NCBI GenBank assembly: GCA_945859605.1
Contig: OX243822.1
Location: forward strand, 19,912,899-19,976,898
Length of the DNA: 64,000 nt
DNA from: Lumbricus rubellus
Lineage: Eukaryota > Annelida > Clitellata > Crassiclitellata > Lumbricidae
Direction of reading: 5' to 3'
The notes beneath the pieces were generated by a model. That model was not told the origin of the DNA. It searched no databases and saw only the letters and a list, made by a program, of their open reading frames with translations. Below, one piece after another: positions 46,801 to 57,060 of this stretch (positions are counted from its first letter, which is position 1; every line of letters starts with the position of its first letter). Both the position numbers and the translations under genes were made by a program.

Positions 46801-49182
46801 TGTTGTCTGACTGTGTCTTCTTTTGCTCACTTGAACGACGCCAAACCATACGTTTATTCTGGACCTGACGTCATGGATCATTTCTTTTCACACATCAAAT
46901 CTGAACAGAATCGCATTAACAAAATTCTTTCCACCAATTTACCTATGAAACCGCTGACTCAGCAGCAGAAGTTGGAATTTGATTCTTGCACTGCATGTCC
47001 TTCTTGCTCTACGCCTTTGACATCTCAAAACAAAGTTCGACACCACTGTCACATGACTGGCAACTTTGTTTCTGCTCTTTGCTCGCCCTGCAACTTGAAA
47101 ATGAAATTTCGCAAGCCTACAAAGTCTAAGAACCAGAAAACTGCAAACTATTTCCTTCCTGTTGTGTTCCACAACCTTAAGGGTTACGACTCTCATCTCA
47201 TCTTGAAACACATGACAAAGGAGTTCGCAAGCGAAGAAATTAAAGTAATAGCCACTAACATGGAAAAATATCTTTCGTTCGAAGTCAATAATATCAGATT
47301 TTTGGATTCTTTACAATTTCTAACCTGTGGTTTGGACGTGTTGGTGAAAAATTTGGCGAAAGAGGGTGACTCCAAATTCAACCATTTGCGCCGACTTTTT
47401 CCGGACAATTACAAATTACTGCTGCGTAAGGGGGTATTCCCTTACGAATACATGACTTCGGCCTGCAGAATGACCGAAAGGACTCTGCCTCCCAAAGGCT
47501 GCTTCTATAGCAAACTGACTGAAGAAGACATTTCACAGACTGACTATGACTATGCCCAACAGGTTTGGCAGACATTTGACATGCAAACTCTCCAAGACTA
47601 CCACGACCTATACTTGCAGACGGACGTTATTCTACTAGCTGACGTGTTTGAGTCTTTTCGAAAAATGTCTATGGAATTTTACGGACTTGACGCGCTCCAC
47701 TACTACAGCAGCCCCGGCCTTAGTTTTGACGCGTGTTTACGCATGACGAAAGTGGAGTTGGACCTTATCACAGACCCAGACATATACCTTTTTGTGGAGC
47801 GGGGGATGAGAGGCGGTGTCTCCATGATTTCAAATCGATACGCAAAGGCCAACAACCCGTATCTCGCCCAAGGATACGACCCAAATGATCCAATAAGCTA
47901 TATCATGTACTTGGATTGTAACAACCTGTACGGATATGCAATGTCCGAACCGCTCCCGACCGGCAAATTTAGATTTTTAGAGACGGACGAAATTGCCAAT
48001 TTTGACCTGAGTACTAAACAGACTGATGACGACTTGGGATATTTGTTGGACGTCGACTTGGAATACCCTTCACATCTCCACGACGCACACAACGACTACC
48101 CCCTTGCTCCCGAGACTCTGCACATACAACCGGAGATGATATCTCCTTACGCAAAGTCCGTTTCGCAGAAAATTTCGGCTAAAATTGGGTCGGGGGTCGA
48201 AAAGTTGACACCAAATCTAATGTCAAAGACCCGATACGTCGTACATTACAGAAATTTACAATTCTATCTAAAAATGGGGATGAAATTGACCAAAATTCAC
48301 AAAATACTCGAATTTCGGCAAAGTCGATGGTTGAAAAATTATATCGACTTCAACACGTCCAAACGGCAGGTGGCCAAATCTTCGTTCGAAAAAGACTTTT
48401 ACAAATTAATGAATAATTCAATTTATGGTAAAACAATGCAAAATAACCGGAAACACCTAAACGTCAAATTAGTCATGAGTGGAAAGCGCGCGAAAAAATT
48501 TGTTGCCCGGCCAAATTTCGAATCGTACACTATAATAAACGAAGATTTGGTAGTCATAAAATTAACAAATTCAAACGTCTTTTTGAACAAACCACTCTAT
48601 GCAGGCATGTGCATTTTGGACATTTCAAAATTAAAAATGTATGAATTCCATTACGAACATATAATTCCTCTTTACGATTCCGCTTGCAAACTCCTTTTCA
48701 CGGACACAGACAGTCTGTGTTACCACATACAAACACCCGACGTGTACAAAGACATGCAGCAGCATTTACACGAATACGACACATCAGACTATCCCTGTGG
48801 GCACTTCCTTCACAGCCGCACCAATGCAAAAGTAATTGGGAAATTTAAAGACGAGTGCAACGGGGCTGCGGTGTTGGAATTTTGTGGGTTGCGGGCTAAA
48901 ATGTATAGTTTACTGCTCCCTAACGAAAAGGAAAAGAAGACGGCGAAGGGCATAAAGAAGGGGTTCGTTCAGAAGAGCATTCGCCATGCAGACTATAGGG
49001 CCTGCATATTGAACGAGAAACCAACATCTTCGAAATTTTGTGTTATTCAAAGCAAGAAGCATGACCTTCACACAGTCGAAATTCAGAAAGCGGCGCTGTC
49101 GCCGTACGACGATAAGCGATACCTACTCAATTCGTCGGAGTCGTTGGCATATGGACATGTAAAAATTGCAACTCTCGTATAA
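43518..49182 (+). CDS. Protein-primed-type family B DNA polymerase, five inferred exons
   Basis: Inferred exons are 43518-43527, 44471-44545, 44683-44838, 45145-45451 and 45858-49182. Every donor is GTAAG and every acceptor is TAG, and the phases agree, giving 1290 codons. Exon 2 encodes a charged helix (LEQLLKEEAQLKARIQEL), exon 3 a basic then Gly/Ala-rich linker, and exon 4 four CxxC pairs (CESC, CEVC, CPQC, CVTC). In the last exon, counting from Met at 45862, there is a C2H2-like CPYCLCCF...H..H..EC (~228-248) and exonuclease motif I ADFES (~283). An inserted endonuclease VII-like zinc site follows (CPSC...HHCH...CSPCN, ~375-411). Then come Exo II HNLKGYDS (~435), Exo III YLQTDVILLAD (~583), Pol A LDCNNLYGYAM (~682), Pol B NNSIYGKT (~849) and Pol C DTDSL (~947). 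All catalytic positions look intact, so it could be active in replicating the element. The first exon and start are the weakest part. Confidence 0.85.
43536..43885. repeat. (AC)n/(GTATAC) microsatellite in inferred intron 1
   Basis: About 350 bp of ACACAC with regular GTATAC and GCATGTATAC inserts. Long open frames across it on both strands are artefacts. Confidence 0.95.
44940..45085. repeat. Intronic tandem repeat, ~51-bp unit, about three copies
   Basis: Units share ATACA(A/G)CATG(A/C)GAACTTTA, then ACTTTATTATAG. Lies in the intron before the CxxC exon. Confidence 0.8.
45470..45700. repeat. Intronic tandem repeat, ~115-bp unit
   Basis: Two and a half units of ATTTCTGCTTTTACAG, TTATTTGAACTTAGAAAA, TTCTGTTGTGTGTTCGATC and AAAATTTGTATTTGCACA. 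The repeated TTTTACAG could act as decoy splice acceptors. Confidence 0.8.
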
Positions 49183-49657
49183 TTCGTCGAACACTGAATA
49201 TTTGGACTGTGTAGATATGTTAAGGTATTGCATAATCGCGCAAGATATTGGGCAATCGTATATTTGAGCAAAATGGACACTATGTGTTGTAAATATTTGA
49301 ACATTCATATACTCGTCGAACATTATTATTGCATAAACATACGAGACATTGTGTATTGGTTGAAGAAAAAATATAAAAGTGTTTGAGTTGGAAGAAAAAA
49401 AAATTTGCCAACCTACTGCGTTTGTTCTTTCGTACTTAGAAATTGTCGTATTAAAATTCTTCTATTAAAATTCACACTGTCTGATTGGTCACATATTCCT
49501 GGGATATTAAAATTCTCGCTCGCTGATTGGTCGCATTTTCTTGGGATATTAAAATTCTCGCTCGCTGATTGGCCGACCCTTCCTGGCTTAGTAAGATTCT
49601 CGCTCGCTTATTGGGTGTGGCATTTCCCAGCATTCTCCCCCGGCGCCGCATTTGCGG
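49183..49657. repeat. 3' region of the Polinton-like element with subterminal tandem repeats
   Basis: From 49455 to 49615 an imperfect ~47-bp unit recurs about four times, sharing GATTGG, GGGATATTAAAATTCTCGC and TCGCTGATTGG. No second gene is present between the polymerase stop and the right inverted repeat. Confidence 0.7.
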
Positions 49658-50071
49658 TGGCGCGTTCCCTGGGCGCGGGGCGGGAGGGTCCCCCTGGCCA
49701 GCCTCAGCCTCTTTTGAAAAGATCAAAGACCTAACCCCTATTCATTAGTCACTTCAAAGCGGCCCCTCAGGACTCTGTTTTAAAAATGGCAGTCACCTGT
49801 CTCCGGACCTGGAACAGCTCCTTTGTTTACGGACCTGGAACAGCTCCTATGTTTACGGACCTGGAACAGCTCCTTTGTTTCCGGACCTGGAACAGCTCCT
49901 ATGTTTACGGACCTGGAACAGCTCCTTTGTTTCCGGACCTGGAACAATAGAGGCTCCGGAGTTGGAACACCTATTGTTCTGATTAATTAGTTAGTTATTA
50001 TTAATAATTAGTTAAGGTAACTAGTTAGTAATAATACTTAACTGATCCAGAAACTCCATATTCATACTACT
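49658..50071 (-). repeat. Right 414-bp terminal inverted repeat
   Basis: Reverse complement of 42107-42520 with the same number and order of 26-bp units (49815-49944). I saw one difference, an A/G near position 388 of the repeat. Confidence 0.95.
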
Positions 50072-50077
50072 ACCGGT
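50072..50077. other. Right target-site duplication ACCGGT
   Basis: Matches 42101-42106 and follows the CATACTACT terminus of the right inverted repeat. Confidence 0.7.
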
Positions 50078-50084
50078 ATTTAGT

Positions 50085-50520
50085 TATAACGCGCTTTAAC
50101 AAAAACACGTCTTGTACAAAAGCGCGCTTCACTACATAGCCTATCTACTCTAGGCATAATATAATGAGAATAAATGAGTTTTTAATTTAGATTCAAACTC
50201 CGTAGCCTAACAGAATCTGATGTACACTGACGAATGGAAGTATAGGAAGACTGTTCCACTCTTTGCTGAAATCTCCAGAGAGATTTCAACAAAGACTGAG
50301 AAAGCCCGGCTTCCAAACTTCCGGTTTGTACGGCAAAATCACTTCGCGATGACGATCGAAGTCCTCTAGAATTGGAGGCAGAGCATGACATGACCAATTG
50401 ACCATGGATGCCATGTATGATGGGGAAGTTCCAGAGTGGATATGATACACCAGGAAGGAGATTTTGAAGGTAATACTAGCACGGATGGGAAGCCAGTGCA
50501 GTTCACATTCACACACCTTT
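50085..50520 (-). pseudogene. LINE 3' end (reverse transcriptase C-terminus), decayed
   Basis: The minus strand reads LHWLPIRASITFKISFLVYH and SGTSPSYM, the C-terminal signature of L2/CR1-like reverse transcriptases, then loses frame. A GCGCGC/AAAGCGCG tail lies at 50085-50130, next to the Polinton-like insertion point. Confidence 0.65.
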
Positions 50521-51154
50521 CAATCACTCATTCATTCATTTAATACAGTCTTTCGTTCATTCGATCATGCATGTTATTTATTCAATCATTTGTGCATTCA
50601 TCTTTCATTCATTCGCTCTTTCTTTCGTTTTTTCGTTCATTTATTTTCCCCAATCATTTGTTCGTTCATTCATTCATTCATACTTTCACAAATTTGCTCA
50701 CTTCATTCGTTCATCAAACCGCTCATTCGATCATTCATTCTTTCGTTCATTCATTCATCCGCTCATTTATTAATATTAAATTTTATTCACATCCCATTTG
50801 GTCAGTCGCTCACTGACTCATCCATTAATTGATCAAGCCTATTCATGCAAGCACGGGGTCATTGAAGAGACTGAGCGATAAAACGCTGGTACGAAGATAG
50901 ACCTTTAAGAACGAAGCGAGTTGTCTACTCGCCAACCCCATGCAGTTTTCTCAACCTTCCAATGCCTGAGAGCTGCTTGAAATGAGCAGTAGGACAGATT
51001 GATGTGAGCCTTGCTAAACTTGTTTATAAGCGAACATTTTAAAAATACATAATCCTCTGGTCCATGCAGCAATTTGTTCCTTTTTTCGTTCACACCGTCG
51101 TTTAAGCAAGACTCCCATCTTCAGCGCAAGTGGGGCGCAGTTTGCCTAAGCTAG
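50521..51154. repeat. Degenerate (TTCATTCA)-like tract and unique flank
   Basis: About 50525-50790 is dominated by TTCATTC/TCGTTC words. The rest to 51154 has no recognised feature. Confidence 0.6.
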
Positions 51155-51524
51155 AGATCAAATCAAATCAAATCAAGTTTATTGCTCCCAAAAGAGAAAA
51201 AAATAAAATAGATACAGCAATTACATAATACTACTTGCTAAATAAAGCTAAGGATGTTAAATAAAATAAAAATACATGGGCAAGCGAGTAGCAATTCAAG
51301 GGAAGCAATAGGAGCCCCAGAAGGGAAAATCCCACTAGTTAGGGGCCCTAGATAAATAATTACTCATGACAAAGATGCTGGATAGATGACGCATGTCTTG
51401 TTAGTATCAAAGTGGGAGATTTGCATGTAGCTGTGTGTTTAGTGAGGGAGTAAGTTAGAGGCACAATGAGACAGAAAAAGGGAAGACAGAGAGAAAGAGG
51501 GAGGGAAAAGAAGAAAGAAGAGAA

Positions 51525-51590
51525 GAGAGAAGAAGAAGAAGAAGAAGAAGAAGAAGAAGAAGAAGAAGAAGAAGAAGAAGAAGAAGAAAA
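51525..51590. repeat. (AGA)n microsatellite in the LINE 3' UTR
   Basis: An AGA run between the reverse transcriptase stop and the LINE 3' tail. Confidence 0.9.
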
Positions 51591-51654
51591 AGAGATTCAA
51601 AGAGGCCATTAGTTGACCAACATCACACGATAATATTAGATTTAGATAAACATT

Positions 51655-54600
51655 TTAGATACCATTTTTCACCGTATGCACACGTATCAGACGTTTAAAT
51701 TGAGTGAAAGCCATGCCCATCCTAATACTAGGAGGTAAACTGTTCCACATTAAGGGTCCTTGGTATTCAATAGAAAATTTACGTGTATTGGTTCTCGGAT
51801 AAATGCTTATGTAGTCCCGTTTATTTCTGGTAGCATACGAATGCTCTAGTTTATTAAAATAGGATACAAAACAGGATGGGAGGAGACCATTGTGGAATTT
51901 ATACATAAATTCACATGTTTGTGTGAATTTAATTTGACTGATGTTAAGGAGGTTAAGATCCAAAAACAGAGGTTTGGTGTGGGCACAGGGAGGCGACCTG
52001 GTTATGAGTCTGATGGCTTTTTTTGGAGAATTTTCAAGCTAGCAATATGGGAGTCATAGGTTGAGGTCCAGATGAAATTACAATAGGTAAAGTAAGGGTA
52101 GATCAAAGTAAAGTACAGGTTTTTTAATATATAGGGTGGAAGCAAATATGCTATACGTCTTATTATTCCAATGCTCCTAGAGACTTTTTTAGATATTTCA
52201 GAGATGTGATTAGTCCATTTTAGGTGCTCATCAATATGGACACCAAGAAACTTTGTGGAGGAGACAGAGGGAATTGTCGTACCGTCAATTTCCAGAGTCA
52301 TGCTCGAGTCGGGAATTGATTTCTTACTGGATCTAAATACAATGCAATTGGTTTTGGATATGTTGAGTGACAGTTTATTTGATTTGAACCAGTCATTTGT
52401 CTTGATAAGTTCTTCATTTGCTATTGAGATCATTTGGTCATAAGAGGCATTGGATAGGAATGCATTGGTATCGTCTGCAAATATGATAAATCTTAGTATA
52501 CTAGTCGAGTTGGGAAGGTCATTTATGTATATTAAGAATAGTAGAGGTCCTAGTATCGAGCCTTGAGGAACACCAAACATAATTAGTTGGAATGTTGATA
52601 ATTTGCCATTGCAAGAAACTTGCTGGTAACGATTGTTCAAGTAGCTTTTAAACCAATTCAGAGCCTGGTTCCTTATTCCATAATGCTCCAGCTTTTGCAA
52701 CAGAATTTTATGGTCTACGGTATCGAAAGCCTTGGCTAGGTCCAGGAATACACCCAGAGAGAATTCATTATTGTCCATAGCCTGTGATATTTTATCCTGT
52801 ATGTCCAATAGGGACATAGAGGTGGAGTGCCCAGGTTGGAAACCGTGTTGAAGGGGTACATGAGGTTATTGTGGCTTATGAAAGAAAATAGTCGATCGTA
52901 CATTATCTTTTCAAAAAATTTAGAGAAGAAAGGTAGGATTGAGATAGGTCTGTAGTTAGATATTTCAGTTTTGCTGCCTTGCTTATGTATTGGTATTATT
53001 TTTGCTAATTTAATTTCGGAAGGTACTTCTCCATTTCTGAGAGAGCAGTTAATTATATCAGAAAGTGGAGTAGCGATCAAGTCCAGTATGGGGGCCAGTA
53101 CCTGGAGATTAAGGTCATCTGGTCCAGAGCTATAGGTTTTTTTTAGAGTTTTGTTGATAGATAGTATTTCATGAGTGTCTGTTGGTAGGATGCCAAGAGA
53201 GTTTAAGGTTGAGGGGGGCATGAAGTTATGGAAGGAGCTACTGGTGGATGGGATTTTAAGAGATAAGGATTTAGGTAGATTTACAAAGTAGGAGTTAAAG
53301 TGTTCAGCTATTTTCCCTGGGTCGTTAGTTAAGTCCTCGTTAATAAGTAGTTCTTTAATGTGTGAGTTTCTGTCATCAACATTAATTATAGTTTTGATTA
53401 TTTGCCAAGTTTTCTTAATGTCATTACTGTGCTTGCTGAATTCACTTGTGTAATAGTCTTGTTCTAGCCTGATGCGAATGGTTTTATATTTGTTACGATA
53501 TTTAGTAAAAATAAGTTTGTTTTCAGGTGTGGGGTTCTTGATGAAATTAATGTAAAGTTTTTCCTTTTTTTGATTGATCTTAGCAGGCCAGCTGTCATCC
53601 ATGGGTGTTTGAAATTACAGTTTTTGGAGGTTTTCTTAGGTTTTAAGGGGAACGCCTGGATGTAATTAGATGTTATTTCATTCAAAAAAGCTGTGTATGC
53701 CAAGCTAGTGTTGTTTTCTTCACACTTAAGGTAGATAGGACTCCAGTCTACATTTGTGAGTAAATTTTTAAAGGTTTGAATGTTTTCTGGCGAGAATATC
53801 CTAGTCATATCAGTCGGTCCTGCATAAGTAGTAGTATCAGTAGTATTCTCTATCCAGGTGATGACTGGTAAGTGGTCAGAGATGTCACTAATTAGGATTG
53901 CGGATTCAATAACAATGTCAGAAACATTGGTGAAAATGTTGTCAATAAGTGTGCTTGAGGTGGCAGTGATCCTAGTCGGTCGTAGAATCAGAGGGAGAAA
54001 GTGGTGAGTTGACAAGCAATCCATAAAGTCGCGGGTGGGACTATGAGTGGTGGCTGATAATAGGTCTATATTAAAATCGCCAGTTAAAAAAATCTTTTTA
54101 TCCCCATGTTTTCTATTAGTTATGGAGTTAACTAGTGAATCAAAGTCGGAATTGAACTGGTTAACGTTGAGGCCAGGCGGACGGTAGATAACACCGATTA
54201 AAATGTCCACACTTTTCTTACATATTATATTTACGAGGAATGATTCAAACACTTTTGAAGAGCTGGTATCAGATACTACTTTGAAATCCAAGTCATTTCT
54301 GATGAAAGCACCAACCCCTCCAGCCCCCTCCTCTTCCCTGTTTACATAGACAAACTGGTATCCTGGGATTGTAATGGAAGCAGCGGTATTTTCAGTTAAC
54401 CAAGTTTCCGTTACGGTTAAGACACTAACGGGTAGCTTCTGTAACAGCAGCTGTATCTCAAACAGCTTAGGGGCTAAACTTCTGCAGTTGATATGCATAA
54501 TTGAGAATGAAGTAGCATCCATGTTAAATTTATGAGTCAGTTGAGCCAGTCCGTAGTATTCACAGTCTTTTAACAGGGTAGAAATATAATTAATATCAGG

Positions 54601-54957
54601 ATCGAGGTCAGCATTATTAGTAAGGTGTCTATTGTTGTCTTCTGTCTCTACTACCTGAAGCCTTGGAAGTTTGTCAGTTATTAATCGTTCTATGAGGGGT
54701 GGAGTTAGGTCAGTTTCAGTTCCAGTGCTGAGCTTAGTAAGGTTAGACTGTGTAGTAGCATTTGAGGGACCAGTAGGTGAGAGGTGGTTACAATCACGGC
54801 ATAGCAAAGTTGGGGGAATGGGGTTGAGGAGGCCCATACAGGTCACATGAAAGGACCTTCCACATTGAGTGCAAGCCCAGTGCCCATCCCCATGGTCTAT
54901 CTGATACGTGCACATACAGCAAGCATAATAATGTTCATCCTGTTTGGGAGAGGTCAT
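51655..54957 (-). pseudogene. LINE ORF2: PHD finger, APE endonuclease, reverse transcriptase; three frameshifts
   Basis: From the ATG at 54957 the frame has a PHD-like CCMC...CTQC...HVTC...CRDC (residues ~13-56). An APE-type endonuclease follows with MHINCRSL, TETWL, IYRPPG, LTGDFN and SDHLPVI, all key positions present. The RT fingers (IIPIHKQGSKTEISNYRPIS) are in a second frame from about 53560. The RT catalytic core follows in a third frame from about 52860: FLDLAKAFDTVDH (motif A), GVPQGSILGPLLF (B) and FADDTNAF (C). The C-terminus (ATRNKRDYISIYPR, WNSLPP) is again shifted from about 52015. Each break lies at or near a short homopolymer, and at ~52020 adding one base to a run of seven A restores the expected frame. 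The breaks may be read errors or early decay. Confidence 0.85.
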
Positions 54958-56061
54958 TAACAGCTAAAGAATAGACAGCAGATGTTAGTTAAAGAGACAA
55001 ACAAAGTGACAGAGGAGAAGAAAACAGTAATAGAAGGAAGAGGAAAATAGAAAAAGAGCACAGACGAGCACAGACGAGCAAAGACGAGCAAAGAAAAGAA
55101 ACGAAAGCTTCAGTAAAACAGGAGAGGATTAAGCGAACAATCCCCTAAATGCAGTCACAAAAACCCACGGTCGAATCCGTCGACGACACAAAAATTAACA
55201 CAACCAAAAATTAACAAAACAGAGCATATGCAACCAGAATATCAATTCTAAAAAAAGTCACACGGAACATCAACTGCGTGACAGTTCGAGGTCAGCCAAT
55301 ATGCATGCCACACACAACAATGTTTGCAGCTGTTCCACAGACAAATCACCAATGCTACATTGCAGACAGTTGCAATTACTATTGTACTAATGTTGTTCAG
55401 CATAATTGTCTCACACATATTTATTTATACTATTTTTAATGAAGCATGAGAATGTTCACAGATCCTGAGCTGTCGTGTTACAGAGTAAGACTTATATACT
55501 AGGGGCTGCGAGCAAATCAAGTTGAGCATCATGATTTGCACAGGGTTAACCAATAGATAAATTACAATCATGGATTCTTGCCATTTATGCACTATACAAG
55601 TAATCTTCATGTCTATTGCATTGATGCTGCTTCACAGGTAGTGATGTTACTAAGTTTTTACACTAATGCTATGAGGCACATGTTATTTACATTACCTCTG
55701 AAGAGGGACAAGAATTTTCTTATTTCTAAGGAGGCACAAGAGTGTACACCCTGCAATAACAGTTTACAGACTAATACAGTAATACTTTACAGTCCACCGA
55801 TGAGTCCCACTGGACATTATAGACAAAAATAGCTCTATAATTATAGTTTACTTGCTATTCACAATGCACGAATAACATTTGAACGTAACAGTTATAATAA
55901 CATTTTTTTAAGAATGAGAGATCAGCAACAGTTTGTGCCTGCTTTTGTGTGATGTAAAGAAACAGCCTTAGAAAAAGAAAGAAAAAAAACACTGATCATT
56001 TATTGGCACAGATAAATGGTGAAATTGTACTCAGCTGTGGCGTAGTCATGCTAGGATGTTG

Positions 56062-56937
56062 CTAGGTTGCATCAGAGGCAAGCGAGTGATACGGAGCAGC
56101 ATAGAAGGTGAGCTCCTCATACATGTAGATGAGGATTTTCCTTGGTGTTTCAGTTGATGCGTCGGTTTGCTTCACGAAAACTGCCCCTCCAAAGGTCCAG
56201 GTCGAGGCAATCATCTTATCCTTCAGTAGCTTTCTGGCAGCTGCGAAGATCTGGGTGTTGTTCCTAGATAGATGCTCGTTGATGTAAATCTGATGAGTGG
56301 GCTGGTTATGGGAGGACGATGAGTTCGGTCGCAGTATCTTCCTTGCTCGAAACACTTCATTCCTCACCCGTCTCGTTGTGAAGCTGACAATGACCGGTTT
56401 AGTAATGGACTTGCTGGAAGCCGGTAGCCGGTGGGCTGTTGAGATGTCTTGTATGGAGATGGCGAGATTGAGTCTCTCGTTACAGATTTGTACGATTGCT
56501 AAGGAGAGTGAGCGATCAGTCTCCTTACCATATCCGGTTGATGAATCGTGAGAAGGTGACTCGGTAATCCCATGGAATATGAGATTGGAAAGTCTTTCGT
56601 GGCGGTCCATATCTTCAACTTTCAGACGAAGAGATGCGTTGTTGCTTTCTACCAATTTAAGTTTGTCTTGGAGTTCGGTGATTTGTTCAGTGTTCTTAGA
56701 GCTAACTTCTTGGACGAGTTCTTCCATCTTTGTAGTGAGCGATGAAGACAACGAAGCAGTAAGTGAAGCTGTGAGTGAATTGGTTAAATCCGTTGAAACC
56801 TCATGAGCCATTTGAGTAACCATCTCTTGCATCATGGGTTTGATTAGTGCCATTAGACGGAAGGTCAAGGCGCTTAGTGATTTTTCATCGAGAGTAATGT
56901 CCGTCGGTTCATCCACCTTTGCTGATTTTTTCGACAT
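56062..56937 (-). CDS. LINE ORF1: coiled-coil RNA-binding protein
   Basis: 291 residues. A Ser/Leu/Thr-rich helix and predicted coiled coil (EELVQEVSSKNTEQ, LKLVESNNASLRLKVEDMDR) span about residues 60-115. RHERLSNLIFHGI then begins an RRM-like fold (to ~200), followed by a C-terminal domain with YINEHLSRNNTQIFAAARKL and TWTFGGAVFVKQ. This is the layout of L1-type ORF1 chaperones, which coat LINE RNA. Frame intact, so it may still be functional. The ORF2 partner is 3' on the same strand. Confidence 0.8.
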   Translation of the reverse strand: MSKKSAKVDEPTDITLDEKSLSALTFRLMALIKPMMQEMVTQMAHEVSTDLTNSLTASLTASLSSSLTTKMEELVQEVSSKNTEQITELQDKLKLVESNNASLRLKVEDMDRHERLSNLIFHGITESPSHDSSTGYGKETDRSLSLAIVQICNERLNLAISIQDISTAHRLPASSKSITKPVIVSFTTRRVRNEVFRARKILRPNSSSSHNQPTHQIYINEHLSRNNTQIFAAARKLLKDKMIASTWTFGGAVFVKQTDASTETPRKILIYMYEELTFYAAPYHSLASDAT

Positions 56938-57060
56938 TTTTGAGGCAATTTTAAGTTTTCTTCCAAATATTCACTTGTTGAACAGCGCAGCCAGTGCAAC
57001 AAGAGTACTGTTTTCTTCTGAAGTTCGCTTATCTAGATTAAATTTTTAAGAAACCCATCC

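Larger units (their letters stand above)
42107..50071. mobile_element. Polinton/Maverick-like element carrying only a family B DNA polymerase
   Basis: An element of 7965 bp bounded by 414-bp terminal inverted repeats, AG termini and ACCGGT flanks. It holds one spliced gene for a protein-primed-type DNA polymerase and several tandem repeats. Known Polintons are usually ~15-20 kb and also encode a retroviral-type integrase, protease, packaging ATPase and capsid proteins; none of these is detectable here. The repeats match at all but one position I compared, so the insertion (or last gene conversion) is recent. Mobilisation in trans by a full-length Polinton is the simplest inference. Confidence 0.85.
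51155..57060 (-). mobile_element. Nearly full-length non-LTR retrotransposon (jockey/CR1 group)
   Basis: Minus-strand LINE with a coiled-coil ORF1 (56062-56937), a PHD-APE-RT ORF2 (54957 down to about 51655) and a 3' end with GATTTGATTTGATTTGATCT tail repeats at ~51157-51176. Unusually, about 1.1 kb of sequence without an obvious ORF separates the two ORFs; it includes a short CAGACGAGCA/AAGACGAGCA tandem. The 5' end is uncertain. Confidence 0.8.
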
